The translations under genes and the position numbers were made by a program. From positions 62,001 to 126,000 of the forward strand of contig NZ_JAJFZM010000001.1 of NCBI RefSeq assembly GCF_020733705.1: 64,000 bases of DNA, read 5' to 3'. How positions within the stretch are numbered: position 1 is the first letter of the stretch; each line of letters begins with the position of its first letter. The notes beneath the pieces were generated by a model. It did not search any database. It was given only the letters and a program-made list of their open reading frames with translations, and had not been told where the DNA came from. Shown here one piece after another: positions 34,069 through 44,487 of this stretch. This stretch comes from Nocardia australiensis (GTDB lineage Bacteria > Actinomycetota > Actinomycetes > Mycobacteriales > Mycobacteriaceae).

Positions 34069-34255
34069 GCCTTGATCCCCCGGGGTGCGGATAACCGCAG
34101 TACTCGCAATTCACCACGCGCGCACGATTAACTTATCTGGCCCTCGTTCCGCTTCGTCCACCGAAAATCACCTGATTTCGCAGTGCTCAGGCGCTGATCG
34201 GCGCAGGCATTTCGGGATGATGCCAAATCCGTTGCCAAGAGCCTCGACAAAGATT

Positions 34256-34293
34256 GAGGGCGGTCCTGACACCTACTGGTCAGGACCGCCCTC
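34256..34293 (-). terminator. intrinsic terminator after initiator tRNA
   Basis: A perfect 15-bp stem (arms 34256-34270 and 34279-34293, loop ACCTACTG) begins 6 nt after the tRNA 3' end on the minus strand and is followed by AATCTTTG. It is a textbook strong stem with a short T-rich tail. Confidence 0.8.
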
Positions 34294-34298
34294 GTTTG

Positions 34299-34372
34299 TA
34301 GCGGGGACAGGATTTGAACCTGCGACCTCTGGGTTATGAGCCCAGCGAGCTACCGAGCTGCTCCACCCCGCG
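34299..34372 (-). tRNA. tRNA-fMet (CAT), initiator
   Basis: The minus strand folds as a 74-nt tRNA without an encoded CCA. Anticodon CAT sits in the loop of the stem TGGGCTCATAACCCA, which has the three consecutive G-C pairs specific to initiators. The first base C does not pair with base 72 (T here), the other initiator mark that keeps the formyltransferase specific. T-arm GGTTCAAATCC is standard. It stands alone between a PadR unit and rpf. Confidence 0.95.
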
Positions 34373-35507
<1,135 letters not shown>

Positions 35508-35524
35508 TCTCCGGTTCGCCAGGA

Positions 35525-35585
35525 TCACCGACATGAGAACGGCCCTGCCCCCTTTCGGGCGGCAGGGCCGTTCTCATGTCGGTGA
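35525..35585. terminator. bidirectional terminator between rpf and UPF0182 gene
   Basis: A perfect 25-bp stem (35525-35549 with 35561-35585) around an 11-nt loop containing CCTTTCGGG. It begins 17 bp after the rpf stop and ends 5 bp before the stop codon of the convergent gene, so it can end both transcripts. Among the longest stems in the window. Confidence 0.85.
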
Positions 35586-35590
35586 CGCGG

Positions 35591-38587
35591 TCAGCGACTT
35601 GCGTCCTGATATGCCTTCACTGCGGCGTCCAATTCGTCCAGCGCCTTGCCGAAGTCCTGGAAGTTACCCGTGCGCATGGCATTACGCACGTTCTCGATCT
35701 TCCGGTTCAGCTCGGCGGCGGCGGCGTCCTTCGAGGCACTGGAACCTGCGGGCGGGGTGACACCACCTGCGGGCGGCGGTGGCGTGCCACCGGACTGAGG
35801 TGGCGCGGTGCCACTCTCGCCCGTTGGCGGTAGCGTGCCCGGTTTCGGCCGCGACGCTGGGTCGCCACCGAATGGTGTTGCCAGCGAACCGGATCCGGGT
35901 AGCACCTGATTGAGCGCCTCGGCGAGGGTGGCGGCATAGCCAACCTTCACGCTGCCCGCTTCATCGCGGTAACTCACCAGCACCCGAAGTAACTGCGGGA
36001 AGGTTGATGTGTTCGGCCCGGTATTACGTTCGTTGTAAAGCGGCTCCACATAAAGGATTCCGCCGTCGGCAACCGGCAATGTCAGCAAATTGCCATATTT
36101 GATCTTGTTCGAATTCGACAGCAGTGTCTTCTGACTCGACACTTCGGGCGCTGTCGTCATCGTGTTCTGGGTCTGCTGCGGACCCTGTGTTTGGGTGTCG
36201 GTGGGTAGTCGAAGAATTGTGAACTTGCCGTAGCCATCCGGGTCCGAGCGCACCGAGATATAAGCGGACAAGAACTGCCGGTTGTATCCGACCATCGCAC
36301 TGGTCAGATTGAACACCGGTTTATTGGTTTGCTGATCACCCAGCAGCACGTAATACGGCGGCTGATTGAAGGTGCCGCCCTCTATCGTCGGATCGCTCGG
36401 CACCGACCAGAAAGCGTTGTTGGTGAAGAACTCTCGTGGATCGTCCACGTGGTACTTGGTGAGCATCTCGCGCTGCACCTTGAACAAGTCCTCCGGATAG
36501 CGGAAGTGCGCCCGCAGCTCGGGTGAGATCTCGCTCTGCGGCTTGACCGCGCCGGGGAACACACCGCTCCACGCCTTCAGCACGGGGTCGGTGGGATCGG
36601 TCTCGTACAGGGTCACTGTGCCGTCATAGGCGTCGACGGTGGCTTTCACCGAGTTACGGATGTAGCTGACCTCCTTGCGTGGCAGCAGTCGACCAGTCTT
36701 CTTGTCGATGCTGTCTTCGACCGCACCCTCGAGCGAGGTGGTCTGCGCATAGGGATAGTTGTCCAGCGTGGTGTACGCGTCGACGATCCATTGGATCCGT
36801 CCCTCGACGACCGCCGGGTACGCGTTGCCGTCGGTGGTCAGCCACGGCGCCACCTTCTGCACTCGGTCACGCGGATTGCGATTGAACAGGATCTTCGAAT
36901 CGCTGCCGATGGCCGAGGAAAAGAGGATGTTGCGCTGTGTGTACTTCGCGGCGAAGGCCAGGCGGTTGAACCAATTCCCGATCGACACACCACCCTTGCC
37001 GGTGTAGGTGTACTGCGCGACGTCGGAGTCGTATTCGCGAGGACGCTGTCCCTGCTCGGCGCCGACGATGGCGTAGTCCGGGTTGTCCTGGGAAATCAGC
37101 TCGCCGTAGTAGATGCGCGGCTGGTCCACCTTGATCTGTTGTTTGTCCGGCGCGGTGAACAGATCACTGACCAGGAAGATCGGGTAGCCGCTGTCGCTAC
37201 TGCCGCCGGCGGCGTTGGGATCGTCGGACTGCGCCTTGTTGACCCGGTTGGCCGGGGCGGCGACGAAGCCGTTGCCGTGGGTGTAGACGGTGTGCCGGTT
37301 GATCCAGTCGGTCTGGTTGCCGCTCAGCGCCGCCGGGGACAACTCGCGCGCGGCGACGATGTAGTCCTGGATATCGCCGCCGATGTTGTAGCGGTCGATG
37401 TCGAGCGACTCGGGGAAGCCGTAGAAGTTCTTCAGCTGCCGCAGTTGAGTGAAGGTGGGCGACAAGATGTTCGGATCGAGCAGCCGGGCATTGCCGATGG
37501 TAGCGGCATCGACCGGAACGTCCTGCGGGTTCTTCGTACTCTCGCCCTTGTAGTCCTTGTATTCGATCTTGTCCGAGGTGATGCCGTACGCGTCTCGGGT
37601 GGCGGCGATATTACGCTGGATATATTCGCTTTCCTTGTCCGCGGCATTCGGGCGCACCGAGAACTGCTCGACGACCAGCGGCCACACCGAGCCGACCAGG
37701 ATCGACGACAGCACCAATAGCGCCGCCGCCATCGCGGGCACCCGCAGATCGCGCAGCACGATGCCGGCGAAGAAGGCCACCGCGCAGATCACCGCGATGG
37801 ACATGAGGATCAGCTTGGCGGGCAGCACGGCGTTGATGTCGGTGTAGGAACCGCCGGTGAACGTCGGCTCCTTACGGCTGCTGGAAAGCAGATCGTAGCG
37901 ATCGAACCAGTACGCGACGGCCTTGAGAAGTACGAAAACCCCGGCCAGCACGGCAAGTTGGATGCGCGCGGGGCGAGTGAGCGCGCCTTCCCTGCCACTC
38001 AGACGCAGCCCGCCGAAGACGTAGTGCGTCACCAGGCTGGCGAAGAACGCGATCACCACGGCGACGAACAACCAGTTCAGCATCATGCGATAGAAGGGCA
38101 GGTCGAAGGCGTAGAACCCGACATCCAGGTTGAACTGTGGATCGCGCTGACCGAACGAACCGCCGTGCAGGAACAACTGCACGGTGACCCAATTCGACTG
38201 CGCCACCAGCCCGGACAGCAATCCGATCAGCACCGGAATCCCGATGCCGAACAGCCGAAGCCTGCTCATCACGGTGGTGCGGTAGCGCGCGATCGGATCA
38301 TTCGGACCCGCCACAGGCACGAACACCGGGCGGGTGCGATAGGCGAGCAGCAGGGTCAGCCAGACGACCAGACCGACGAACACCGCGATCGCGAGGAACA
38401 GCAGCACCCTGGTGCGCAGGACGGTGAGATAGACGCTGCGGAAACCGACCTCGCCGAACCACAGCCAGTTCGTGTACGTGTCGGTCAGGCGCGGTCCCAA
38501 CAACAGCAGCGCCGCCACGATGATGGCCGCCACCAACAGCACTCGGCTGCGTCGGGACAACGAAGGTAAGCCGGTGGGGGGCCGCAT
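35591..38587 (-). CDS. UPF0182 family membrane protein
   Basis: A 998-residue protein homologous to mycobacterial Rv3193c. The first 330 residues carry seven membrane helices (RVLLVAAIIVAALLLLGPRL, RVLLFLAIAVFVGLVVWLTLLLAY and others). A very large extracellular domain follows, with SVRPNAADKESEYIQRNI, TYTGKGGVSIGNW and YVLLGDQQTNKPVFNL. The C-terminus is a Pro/Gly-rich linker and a short helix (AAAELNRKIENVRNAM). Function is unknown; a cell-envelope role is suspected. The ATG at 38587 (MRPPTGLPSLSRRSR) is preferred over the longer frame. First gene of its unit and divergent from the PPA1309-like gene. Confidence 0.88.
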   Translation of the reverse strand: MRPPTGLPSLSRRSRVLLVAAIIVAALLLLGPRLTDTYTNWLWFGEVGFRSVYLTVLRTRVLLFLAIAVFVGLVVWLTLLLAYRTRPVFVPVAGPNDPIARYRTTVMSRLRLFGIGIPVLIGLLSGLVAQSNWVTVQLFLHGGSFGQRDPQFNLDVGFYAFDLPFYRMMLNWLFVAVVIAFFASLVTHYVFGGLRLSGREGALTRPARIQLAVLAGVFVLLKAVAYWFDRYDLLSSSRKEPTFTGGSYTDINAVLPAKLILMSIAVICAVAFFAGIVLRDLRVPAMAAALLVLSSILVGSVWPLVVEQFSVRPNAADKESEYIQRNIAATRDAYGITSDKIEYKDYKGESTKNPQDVPVDAATIGNARLLDPNILSPTFTQLRQLKNFYGFPESLDIDRYNIGGDIQDYIVAARELSPAALSGNQTDWINRHTVYTHGNGFVAAPANRVNKAQSDDPNAAGGSSDSGYPIFLVSDLFTAPDKQQIKVDQPRIYYGELISQDNPDYAIVGAEQGQRPREYDSDVAQYTYTGKGGVSIGNWFNRLAFAAKYTQRNILFSSAIGSDSKILFNRNPRDRVQKVAPWLTTDGNAYPAVVEGRIQWIVDAYTTLDNYPYAQTTSLEGAVEDSIDKKTGRLLPRKEVSYIRNSVKATVDAYDGTVTLYETDPTDPVLKAWSGVFPGAVKPQSEISPELRAHFRYPEDLFKVQREMLTKYHVDDPREFFTNNAFWSVPSDPTIEGGTFNQPPYYVLLGDQQTNKPVFNLTSAMVGYNRQFLSAYISVRSDPDGYGKFTILRLPTDTQTQGPQQTQNTMTTAPEVSSQKTLLSNSNKIKYGNLLTLPVADGGILYVEPLYNERNTGPNTSTFPQLLRVLVSYRDEAGSVKVGYAATLAEALNQVLPGSGSLATPFGGDPASRPKPGTLPPTGESGTAPPQSGGTPPPPAGGVTPPAGSSASKDAAAAELNRKIENVRNAMRTGNFQDFGKALDELDAAVKAYQDASR

Positions 38588-38829
38588 GCCCACGATGCCA
38601 CGCTCCAAGGTCCGGCGACGCCCGCACCGATTCCGGCCGATGCGCCGCAGTCCGATGTTCAGATGGTCCTTACGAACCCTGTTCTGCGCCCACTCTACGG
38701 AATCGGACACCGCCCAGCCCGCAGGGCCGCAAATACACAGGCTGCGGGGCTGCCGGTGGGCTTGTTGCGACGAGGCGGTCAGCCGGACCAGCGCCGCGCG
38801 GCCGATCGGCGGTTTGGTTGGATATCCCC

Positions 38830-39426
38830 GTGACCGCTGATCTGCATGCCGAAGTCATCCTCTCCCGTTGCGTCCGGGAGGTGGCCGAATTCGTTGACGC
38901 CGAGGGCTGGGGAAACCCGCCGCAGATGTTCGCGCTGGTACCCACCGCGGATCTGGTCGCCGCCGAGCCGAGCCTGATCGATCAGCTCGATGAGGGCAAC
39001 GAACTCACGCCAATCGCCCAGGAGTCGTTCCCGGAAGACGTCACCGGCGGATCGATGGCGCTCGACGAGTTTCTCGCGACCACGACCTGGCCCGACGCCG
39101 TCCAAGGCTGCGTGCTCGTACAGGAGATCGTGGTGCTGCCGCCGGACGCCGAGAGCACCCTCGATGACGCGCTCGCCCCACTGTTGGCCGACCACGACGC
39201 CGCCGACGCCGCGGCTCGAGCCGCGGCCGAGGCGCACCCGGAGCGCCGCGAGGCACGGCTTTTCGCGGCGGTGCTGCGCGCGGGCACGTCGCTTGCGCTA
39301 CTACAGGTGCGCCCAGAGGACGATGCCGACGAATTCGGTGACCTGGACCTACGCACCTATCCGAACCTGGCGCCCAACGTCATCGACGCGTTACACCACA
39401 CCTTCGAATCCGACCCCCTCGACTAG
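38830..39426 (+). CDS. PPA1309-like protein
   Basis: A 198-residue acidic cytosolic protein. It begins at a GTG (VTADLHAEVILSRCVREVAEFVD). The features WGNPPQMFALVPTADLV, PDAVQGCVLVQEIVVLPPDAE and AARAAAEAHPERREARLFAAVLRAG plus LRTYPNLAPNVIDALHHTF are those I associate with the PPA1309 family, conserved in actinobacteria and of unknown function. No cofactor motif or membrane segment. A TTG four codons earlier is the other possible start. It converges with the PDZ protease gene, 6 bp away. Confidence 0.75.
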   Translation: MTADLHAEVILSRCVREVAEFVDAEGWGNPPQMFALVPTADLVAAEPSLIDQLDEGNELTPIAQESFPEDVTGGSMALDEFLATTTWPDAVQGCVLVQEIVVLPPDAESTLDDALAPLLADHDAADAAARAAAEAHPERREARLFAAVLRAGTSLALLQVRPEDDADEFGDLDLRTYPNLAPNVIDALHHTFESDPLD

Positions 39427-39432
39427 CCTCGC

Positions 39433-40458
39433 TCAGCCGCAGCCGACGGTCGACCTGCCCGCATTGATGTCGCCGAGCGATCGCACGGCGTCGTCGAGGT
39501 TTTCGACCTTCACCAGGTGCAGGCCGTCGGGGGTGCGCTGCTTGGCCTCGTTGCAATTGGCGGCGGGGACCATGAAGGTTTCCGCGCCCGCGTCGCGCGC
39601 GGCCATCATCTTGTATTGGATGCCACCGATCGGACCGACCTTGCCGTCCTGGTCGATGGTCCCGGTGCCCGCGACGAACTTACCGCCATTGAGTTCACCG
39701 GGTGAGAGCTTGTCGATCAGCGCGAGACTGAACATCAGACCGGCGGACGGGCCACCGATATCGGCCAGGTTGAAGGTCACCGCCATCGGCGGGCGTGCGC
39801 CCTCGGTTGGGGTCAGGCCAAGATAGCCTTTGTTGGGGTCGTCGGGGCGGGCGGCGAGAGTGATGTCGGCGGCCTGCTCGCTGTTGTCGCGGCGGTAGAC
39901 CACGTGGATCTGGCTGCCCGGCGGCGACGCGGACACCGCCGTGACCACATCCTTGGGTGCGGCGACCGGGGCGCCGTTGATACTGACCAATTCGTCACCT
40001 GCGGCAAGCACGTCCCTGGCCGGGCCTTCGTCAGCGACGTTGTGCACCAGCACCACCGTCGGCAGGTTCAGGAAATGCAGCGCGGCAACCTCGGCATTGC
40101 CCTCGGAGTCCTTGAAGTCCTGCTGATTGGACTTGTCGATTTCCTCGCGCGGCACCCCGGGCGGGTATACCTCGGCCCTCGGGACCAAACCGTGCTCGCC
40201 GCTGACCCAAAACCCGAAAGCCTCGAAGATATTGAGGCCGTCGCGTACCGAAACAGTGGTCATATTCAGGTGGCCGGTCGTCGGATCGAGCGCCGCACCC
40301 CGCACGTCGACGACCTGCTTGCCTTCGACCTCGCCGAGGGTATTGAACGTGGGTCCCGGTCCGAGTGCGACGAACGGCACAGTGAATACACTGCCGGCAG
40401 CGCCGAGCACGAGCACGGGGATCAAAGCGGCCACGAGGGTGAGGATCCGACGATTCAC
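39433..40458 (-). CDS. PDZ-domain Lon-like (S16) membrane protease, YlbL-like
   Basis: A 341-residue protein homologous to Rv3194c. An N-terminal anchor (RRILTLVAALIPVLVLGAAGSVF) leads to an extracellular beta part, then a PDZ domain (DVLAAGDELVSINGAPV, VVTAVSASPPGSQIHVVYRR). The Lon-type proteolytic domain has catalytic Ser in GGPSAGLMFSLALID and the conserved Lys in GGIQYKMMAARDAGAE, so the Ser-Lys dyad is intact. It should degrade or process extracytoplasmic proteins. The GTG at 40458 (VNRRILTL) is chosen by comparison with mycobacterial homologues; another GTG lies 3 codons upstream. Confidence 0.85.
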   Translation of the reverse strand: MNRRILTLVAALIPVLVLGAAGSVFTVPFVALGPGPTFNTLGEVEGKQVVDVRGAALDPTTGHLNMTTVSVRDGLNIFEAFGFWVSGEHGLVPRAEVYPPGVPREEIDKSNQQDFKDSEGNAEVAALHFLNLPTVVLVHNVADEGPARDVLAAGDELVSINGAPVAAPKDVVTAVSASPPGSQIHVVYRRDNSEQAADITLAARPDDPNKGYLGLTPTEGARPPMAVTFNLADIGGPSAGLMFSLALIDKLSPGELNGGKFVAGTGTIDQDGKVGPIGGIQYKMMAARDAGAETFMVPAANCNEAKQRTPDGLHLVKVENLDDAVRSLGDINAGRSTVGCG

Positions 40459-40585
40459 CTCGACCACAGTAGTGATGTACCCCCCGAGTAGGCAGCACAG
40501 GCACGCAATCGCGCCGTTCGCGCGTCCACCGATTTCGCGCCGCGCGAACACAAGGCCCCTATGCCAAACGCGTAACGTAAGGGGT

Positions 40586-42007
40586 ATGGCTGACCTCCCC
40601 TTCGGATTCTCGAACCGCGATGACGACGACCGCAACCGCGGCGACGAGCCCGGCGGTTCGGGTGCGAACAATCCGTTCGGCTTCGGCGGAGCAGGTGCCG
40701 CTGGTTTCGATCCGGCGCAGCTCGGTCAGATGCTGACCTCGCTCGGGCAGATGCTCAGCGGTATGGGACAGCCCGGCTCGGCGCAGGCGGGTCCGGTGAA
40801 CTACGACGTGGCCAAGCGACTGGCCCGCCAGCAGCTCGGGTCGACCATTACCCCGCTGACCCCTGGCGCGACCAGCGCCGTGACCGATGCCGCGCACCTG
40901 GCCGAACTGTGGCTCGACGGTGCGACCACACTGCCCGCGGGCGCGACCAAGGCGGTGGCCTGGACGGCCAATGATTGGATCGAGGAGACGCTGCCGACCT
41001 GGAAGCGGCTGTGCGACCCGGTGGCCGAGCAGATCTCCGGCATGTGGACCGCGCAATTGCCCGAGGAGGCAAAGGAATTCGCGGGCCCGATGGTCGGGAT
41101 GCTCGGTCAGATGGGCGGACTCGCGTTCGGATCGCAACTGGGTCAGGCGCTCGGCCAGCTGGCCAAGGAGGTGCTGACCTCCACCGATATCGGTCTGCCT
41201 CTGGGGCCGAGCGGTACCGCGGCACTGCTGCCCGCGGCCATTTCGGAGTTCAGCGCCGGGCTCGAGCAGCCCGAGAGCGAGATCCTGGTGTTCCTCGCCG
41301 CACGCGAGGCCGCGCACCAGCGACTGTTCGCGCATGTCCCGTGGCTGCGCCAGCAGGTCCTCGGAGCCGTCGAGGACTACGCGCGCGGAATCAAGATGGA
41401 CTTCTCTTCGATCGAGCAGGCCGCGCAGGGGCTCGACCCCACGGCGTTGACCGATCCTTCGAAGCTCGAGGAGATCCTGTCGCAGGGCGCCTTCGAACCG
41501 CAGACCACCCCGGAACAGAAGCAGGCCCTCGAACGACTGGAGACCCTGCTCGCGCTGATCGAGGGCTGGGTCCAGGTCGTCGTCACCGACGCTGTCGGCG
41601 ATCGCCTGCCCGGTGCGGGCGCGCTCGCCGAGACCCTGCGCAGGCGCCGCGCCACCGGCGGCCCCGCCGAACAGACCTTCGCGACGCTGGTCGGGTTGGA
41701 ACTGCGGCCACGCAAACTGCGCGAGGCGGCGGCATTGTGGCGGCGCCTGACCACCGACGCGGGCCTGGAAATGCGTGACGGCGTGTGGGCGCACCCGGAT
41801 CTGTTGCCGGATTCCGATGATCTGGACTCCCCCGCCGGCTTCATCGATTCGGTAATCGGCGGCGGCACAACCCAATTCGATGATCCACTAGCTCAGCTCG
41901 CGGAAACCGAAGCGCGCGAACGCGATGCGGCACTGCGTGAAAAGTCCGATTCGGCGCCGGAGGACGGGGCCGGTCCCGACCTCGGTAAGGACAGCGGCGC
42001 GTCCTGA
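40586..42007 (+). CDS. DUF2342 zincin-like hydrolase (Rv3195-like)
   Basis: A 473-residue protein homologous to mycobacterial Rv3195. It opens with a Gly/Asn-rich disordered part (MADLPFGFSNRDDDDRN...GGAGAAGFDPAQL). The body contains WTANDWIEETLPTWKRLCDP, GGLAFGSQLGQALGQLAKEVL, FLAAREAAHQRLFAHVPWL and LETLLALIEGWVQVVVTDAVGDRL. REAAH takes the place of the zincin HExxH, so the first ligand His is missing here; the later LIEGW could supply Glu. Whether it is an active protease is open. It is followed closely by the Rv3196-like gene. Confidence 0.82.
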   Translation: MADLPFGFSNRDDDDRNRGDEPGGSGANNPFGFGGAGAAGFDPAQLGQMLTSLGQMLSGMGQPGSAQAGPVNYDVAKRLARQQLGSTITPLTPGATSAVTDAAHLAELWLDGATTLPAGATKAVAWTANDWIEETLPTWKRLCDPVAEQISGMWTAQLPEEAKEFAGPMVGMLGQMGGLAFGSQLGQALGQLAKEVLTSTDIGLPLGPSGTAALLPAAISEFSAGLEQPESEILVFLAAREAAHQRLFAHVPWLRQQVLGAVEDYARGIKMDFSSIEQAAQGLDPTALTDPSKLEEILSQGAFEPQTTPEQKQALERLETLLALIEGWVQVVVTDAVGDRLPGAGALAETLRRRRATGGPAEQTFATLVGLELRPRKLREAAALWRRLTTDAGLEMRDGVWAHPDLLPDSDDLDSPAGFIDSVIGGGTTQFDDPLAQLAETEARERDAALREKSDSAPEDGAGPDLGKDSGAS

Positions 42008-42022
42008 GATTGTCCTGTTGGT

Positions 42023-42060
42023 AGTCGCGAATACCTGTGGATAACTACAGGATTCGCGAC
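42023..42060. promoter_or_regulatory. hairpin containing a perfect DnaA box
   Basis: GTCGCGAA and TTCGCGAC form an outer 8-bp stem, with CCTGT/ACAGG as inner stem. The loop side includes TGTGGATAA (42036-42044), the exact reverse of the consensus DnaA box TTATCCACA. It lies between the DUF2342 and the Rv3196-like genes. No T-tract follows. Confidence 0.5.
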
Positions 42061-42095
42061 CGGACAGGCGCACCGTTGTCGCCATACTGCTGGCC

Positions 42096-42962
42096 ATGAC
42101 AAAGACGACCCGCGTGCACGGTCCGATGCTGCATCCACGGGTGACCGTCCTGGTGCGGCCCTCCGGTGTTGTCCAGCTCGGCTGGGATCCCGAACGCGCC
42201 CTGCTGCTACATCCGGGCGAGTTGGATGCCGATACGGTTCTCGCCTTTCTGCGCCTGCTGAACGGATCCCAGACCAGACCGCAGCTCATCTGGCGGGCCG
42301 AGGAGTACGGCATCGCATCGGAGCGGGCGCTGGCGCTGCTGATGGAGATCGACGGCGCCGGACTGCTCATGCACCCGAACGATCCCACCGGACGAATCCG
42401 TTCAGTCCGGGTGCACGGGCTCGGCCCGCTCGCCGACGCGGTGTCCGCGGGCCTGCCCGGACTCGGCCTGCGCCCGAGCCGCTCACGCGGCTACGGACCG
42501 GACACCACCGTGGCGGGCTGGCGCACCGATCTGGTGATACTCACCGATTCGCTGATCACCGATCCGCGCCTGGCCAATGATCTGGTTCTACATCGGATGC
42601 CGCACCTGCAGGTCCGCATTCGCGACGATCGCGGCGTCGTCGGGCCGCTGGTCGTGCCCGGTGTGACCAGTTGCCTGCGTTGCGCGGACCTCATCCGATA
42701 CGAACACGACGCGGATTGGCCACTGCTCGCGGCCCAACTCCTCGGCCGGGTCGGGCATGCCTCGCCCGCGGGCATCGCAGCCACGACGGCGCTGGTACTC
42801 GGCGAACTCGAGGCGATAATCGCCCGCGTACCGGAGCGTCCACCCGCGACATTTGGCACGACCCTGGAGCTCGATCTCGCCTCGCACCTGATCGAACGAC
42901 GGGATTGGCCGCCGCACGCCGCGTGTGGCTGCCAGGAAATCTCGGCCGGTCCGCAGGCTTGA
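42096..42962 (+). CDS. TOMM/ThiF-like cyclodehydratase-related protein (Rv3196-like)
   Basis: A 288-residue protein homologous to Rv3196. The first 90 residues resemble a RiPP-recognition winged helix (VTVLVRPSGVVQLGWDPERALLLHPGELD, LLMEIDGAGLLMHP). The middle is a degenerate Rossmann fold (VRVHGLGPLADAVSAGLPGLGL) of the E1/ThiF type without a clean nucleotide loop. Two cysteine pairs, SCLRCADLIRYEHD and ACGCQ at the end, form a likely structural zinc site as in TOMM leader-binding proteins. No precursor peptide or YcaO gene is nearby. Function unknown; it is well conserved beside the ABC1 kinase. Confidence 0.7.
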   Translation: MTKTTRVHGPMLHPRVTVLVRPSGVVQLGWDPERALLLHPGELDADTVLAFLRLLNGSQTRPQLIWRAEEYGIASERALALLMEIDGAGLLMHPNDPTGRIRSVRVHGLGPLADAVSAGLPGLGLRPSRSRGYGPDTTVAGWRTDLVILTDSLITDPRLANDLVLHRMPHLQVRIRDDRGVVGPLVVPGVTSCLRCADLIRYEHDADWPLLAAQLLGRVGHASPAGIAATTALVLGELEAIIARVPERPPATFGTTLELDLASHLIERRDWPPHAACGCQEISAGPQA

Positions 42963-43044
42963 TCGGCGACGATTCTCACACTCCGCTGAGGAAGACATCA
43001 GACTGCGATGGCATATCCACAGGTTCGTCCGCCATGATGTGTAC

Positions 43045-44388
43045 GTGTCTGAGATTGTGCGTCGTCGCTCATCCCGCAATGCCAAGTTAGCCAAGATTCC
43101 GTTGGGGATCGCCGGTCGCGCCGCCGTCGGGTTCGGCAAGAAGCTGGCGGGTGGCGACAAGACCGAGATCAACGCCCATTTGAACCAGAAGGCCGCCGAA
43201 CAATTGTTCACCGTGCTCGGCGAGCTCAAGGGCGGTGCGATGAAGTTCGGGCAGGCGCTCAGTGTGATGGAGGCCGCGGTTCCGGAGGAGTTCGGCGAAC
43301 ACTATCGCGAGGCGCTGACAAAACTGCAGGCGGCGGCGCCGCCGATGCCGGCCGAGACCGTGCACCGCGTCCTCGACCAGCAACTCGGCACACAGTGGCG
43401 GCAGCGGTTTCAGAGCTTCGACGACGTGCCCGCCGCCTCGGCCAGCATCGGCCAAGTGCACAAGGCCATCTGGTCGGACGGCCGGGTCGTCGCGGTGAAG
43501 GTGCAGTACCCCGGCGCCGACGAGGCACTGCGTGCGGATCTCAAGACGCTATCGCGAATGACGGGCCTGTTCGCGTCCGTGATTCCGGGCGCGGATATGA
43601 AGCCGATCCTCGCCGAGATTACCGAACGGACCGAGGAAGAACTCGACTACCGCAACGAGGCGACCAACCAGCGGGCGTTCGCGAAGGGATTCGATGGGCA
43701 TCCGGAGATCGTGGTCCCCAAGGTGGTGGCCAGTGCGCCGAAGGTGATCGTCACCGAGTGGCTCGAGGGCACCCCGGTTTCGGCGATCATCGCCCTGGGC
43801 GACGCGGACCCCGACGGCACCGCGGCGATGCGCAATCGGGTCGCCGCCCTGATGGGCAAGTTCCATTTCTCCTCGCCCGAGACCGTCGGGCTGCTACACG
43901 TCGATCCGCATCCGGGCAATTTCATGATGCTGCCCGACGGCAAACTGGCCGTCATCGATTTCGGCGCCTGCGCGCCGATGCCGGACGGATTCCCCGATGC
44001 ACTCGGCCAGATGCTGGCGCTCGCGGTCGAGGAACAGTTCGACGAACTCACCCAATTGCTGTACGACCACGGCTGGGTGATCCCCGGCCGCACCGTGACC
44101 GACCAGGAGATCGCCGACTACCTGCGCCCGTTCACCGACCCGATCCGGACCGATTCCTTCCACTTCACCCGCAAATGGATGCAGCGGGTCGCGGGCAAGG
44201 CGTCTGATCTCGGTAGCGCGGAGATGAAGACCGCGCGAGCACTGCAACTGCCGGCCCAATACGTGATGATCTTCCGGGTACTCGGCGGCTCGGTCGGCAT
44301 CCTGGCTCAGCTCGATGCGGAACTGCCGTTCATGCAGTTGGTGAAGACGTGGATGCCCGGCTTTCAGGAGGAACGTTCCGCGAGCTGA
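43045..44388 (+). CDS. ABC1/UbiB-family atypical kinase (Rv3197-like)
   Basis: A 447-residue protein of the ABC1/ADCK family, homologous to Rv3197. Motifs: the KxGQ element GGAMKFGQALS, the Ala-rich loop PAASASIGQVHKA, the lysine strand VVAVKVQYPG, TEEELDYRNEATNQ, the catalytic HVDPHPGNFMML and the metal-binding VIDFGACAPM. It probably has ATPase rather than protein-kinase activity, acting in lipid or quinone metabolism. In M. tuberculosis it is linked to the WhiB7 macrolide response. The GTG at 43045 gives VSEIVRRRSSRNAKLAKIPLG, matching homologues. Confidence 0.88.
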   Translation: MSEIVRRRSSRNAKLAKIPLGIAGRAAVGFGKKLAGGDKTEINAHLNQKAAEQLFTVLGELKGGAMKFGQALSVMEAAVPEEFGEHYREALTKLQAAAPPMPAETVHRVLDQQLGTQWRQRFQSFDDVPAASASIGQVHKAIWSDGRVVAVKVQYPGADEALRADLKTLSRMTGLFASVIPGADMKPILAEITERTEEELDYRNEATNQRAFAKGFDGHPEIVVPKVVASAPKVIVTEWLEGTPVSAIIALGDADPDGTAAMRNRVAALMGKFHFSSPETVGLLHVDPHPGNFMMLPDGKLAVIDFGACAPMPDGFPDALGQMLALAVEEQFDELTQLLYDHGWVIPGRTVTDQEIADYLRPFTDPIRTDSFHFTRKWMQRVAGKASDLGSAEMKTARALQLPAQYVMIFRVLGGSVGILAQLDAELPFMQLVKTWMPGFQEERSAS

Positions 44389-44487
44389 GGCCGTCGCCCT
44401 GCTTCGAGTTCCGTACAGGCGCGCGGTGAACAGGATGTGCACGGCGATCGCCGCATAAACCACGCTGAACAACCACGCTGAACGCAA

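Noticed and set aside
39904..40491. Plus-strand 195-codon frame over the PDZ protease
   Set aside because: Antisense shadow with Asp/His/Arg-rich composition.
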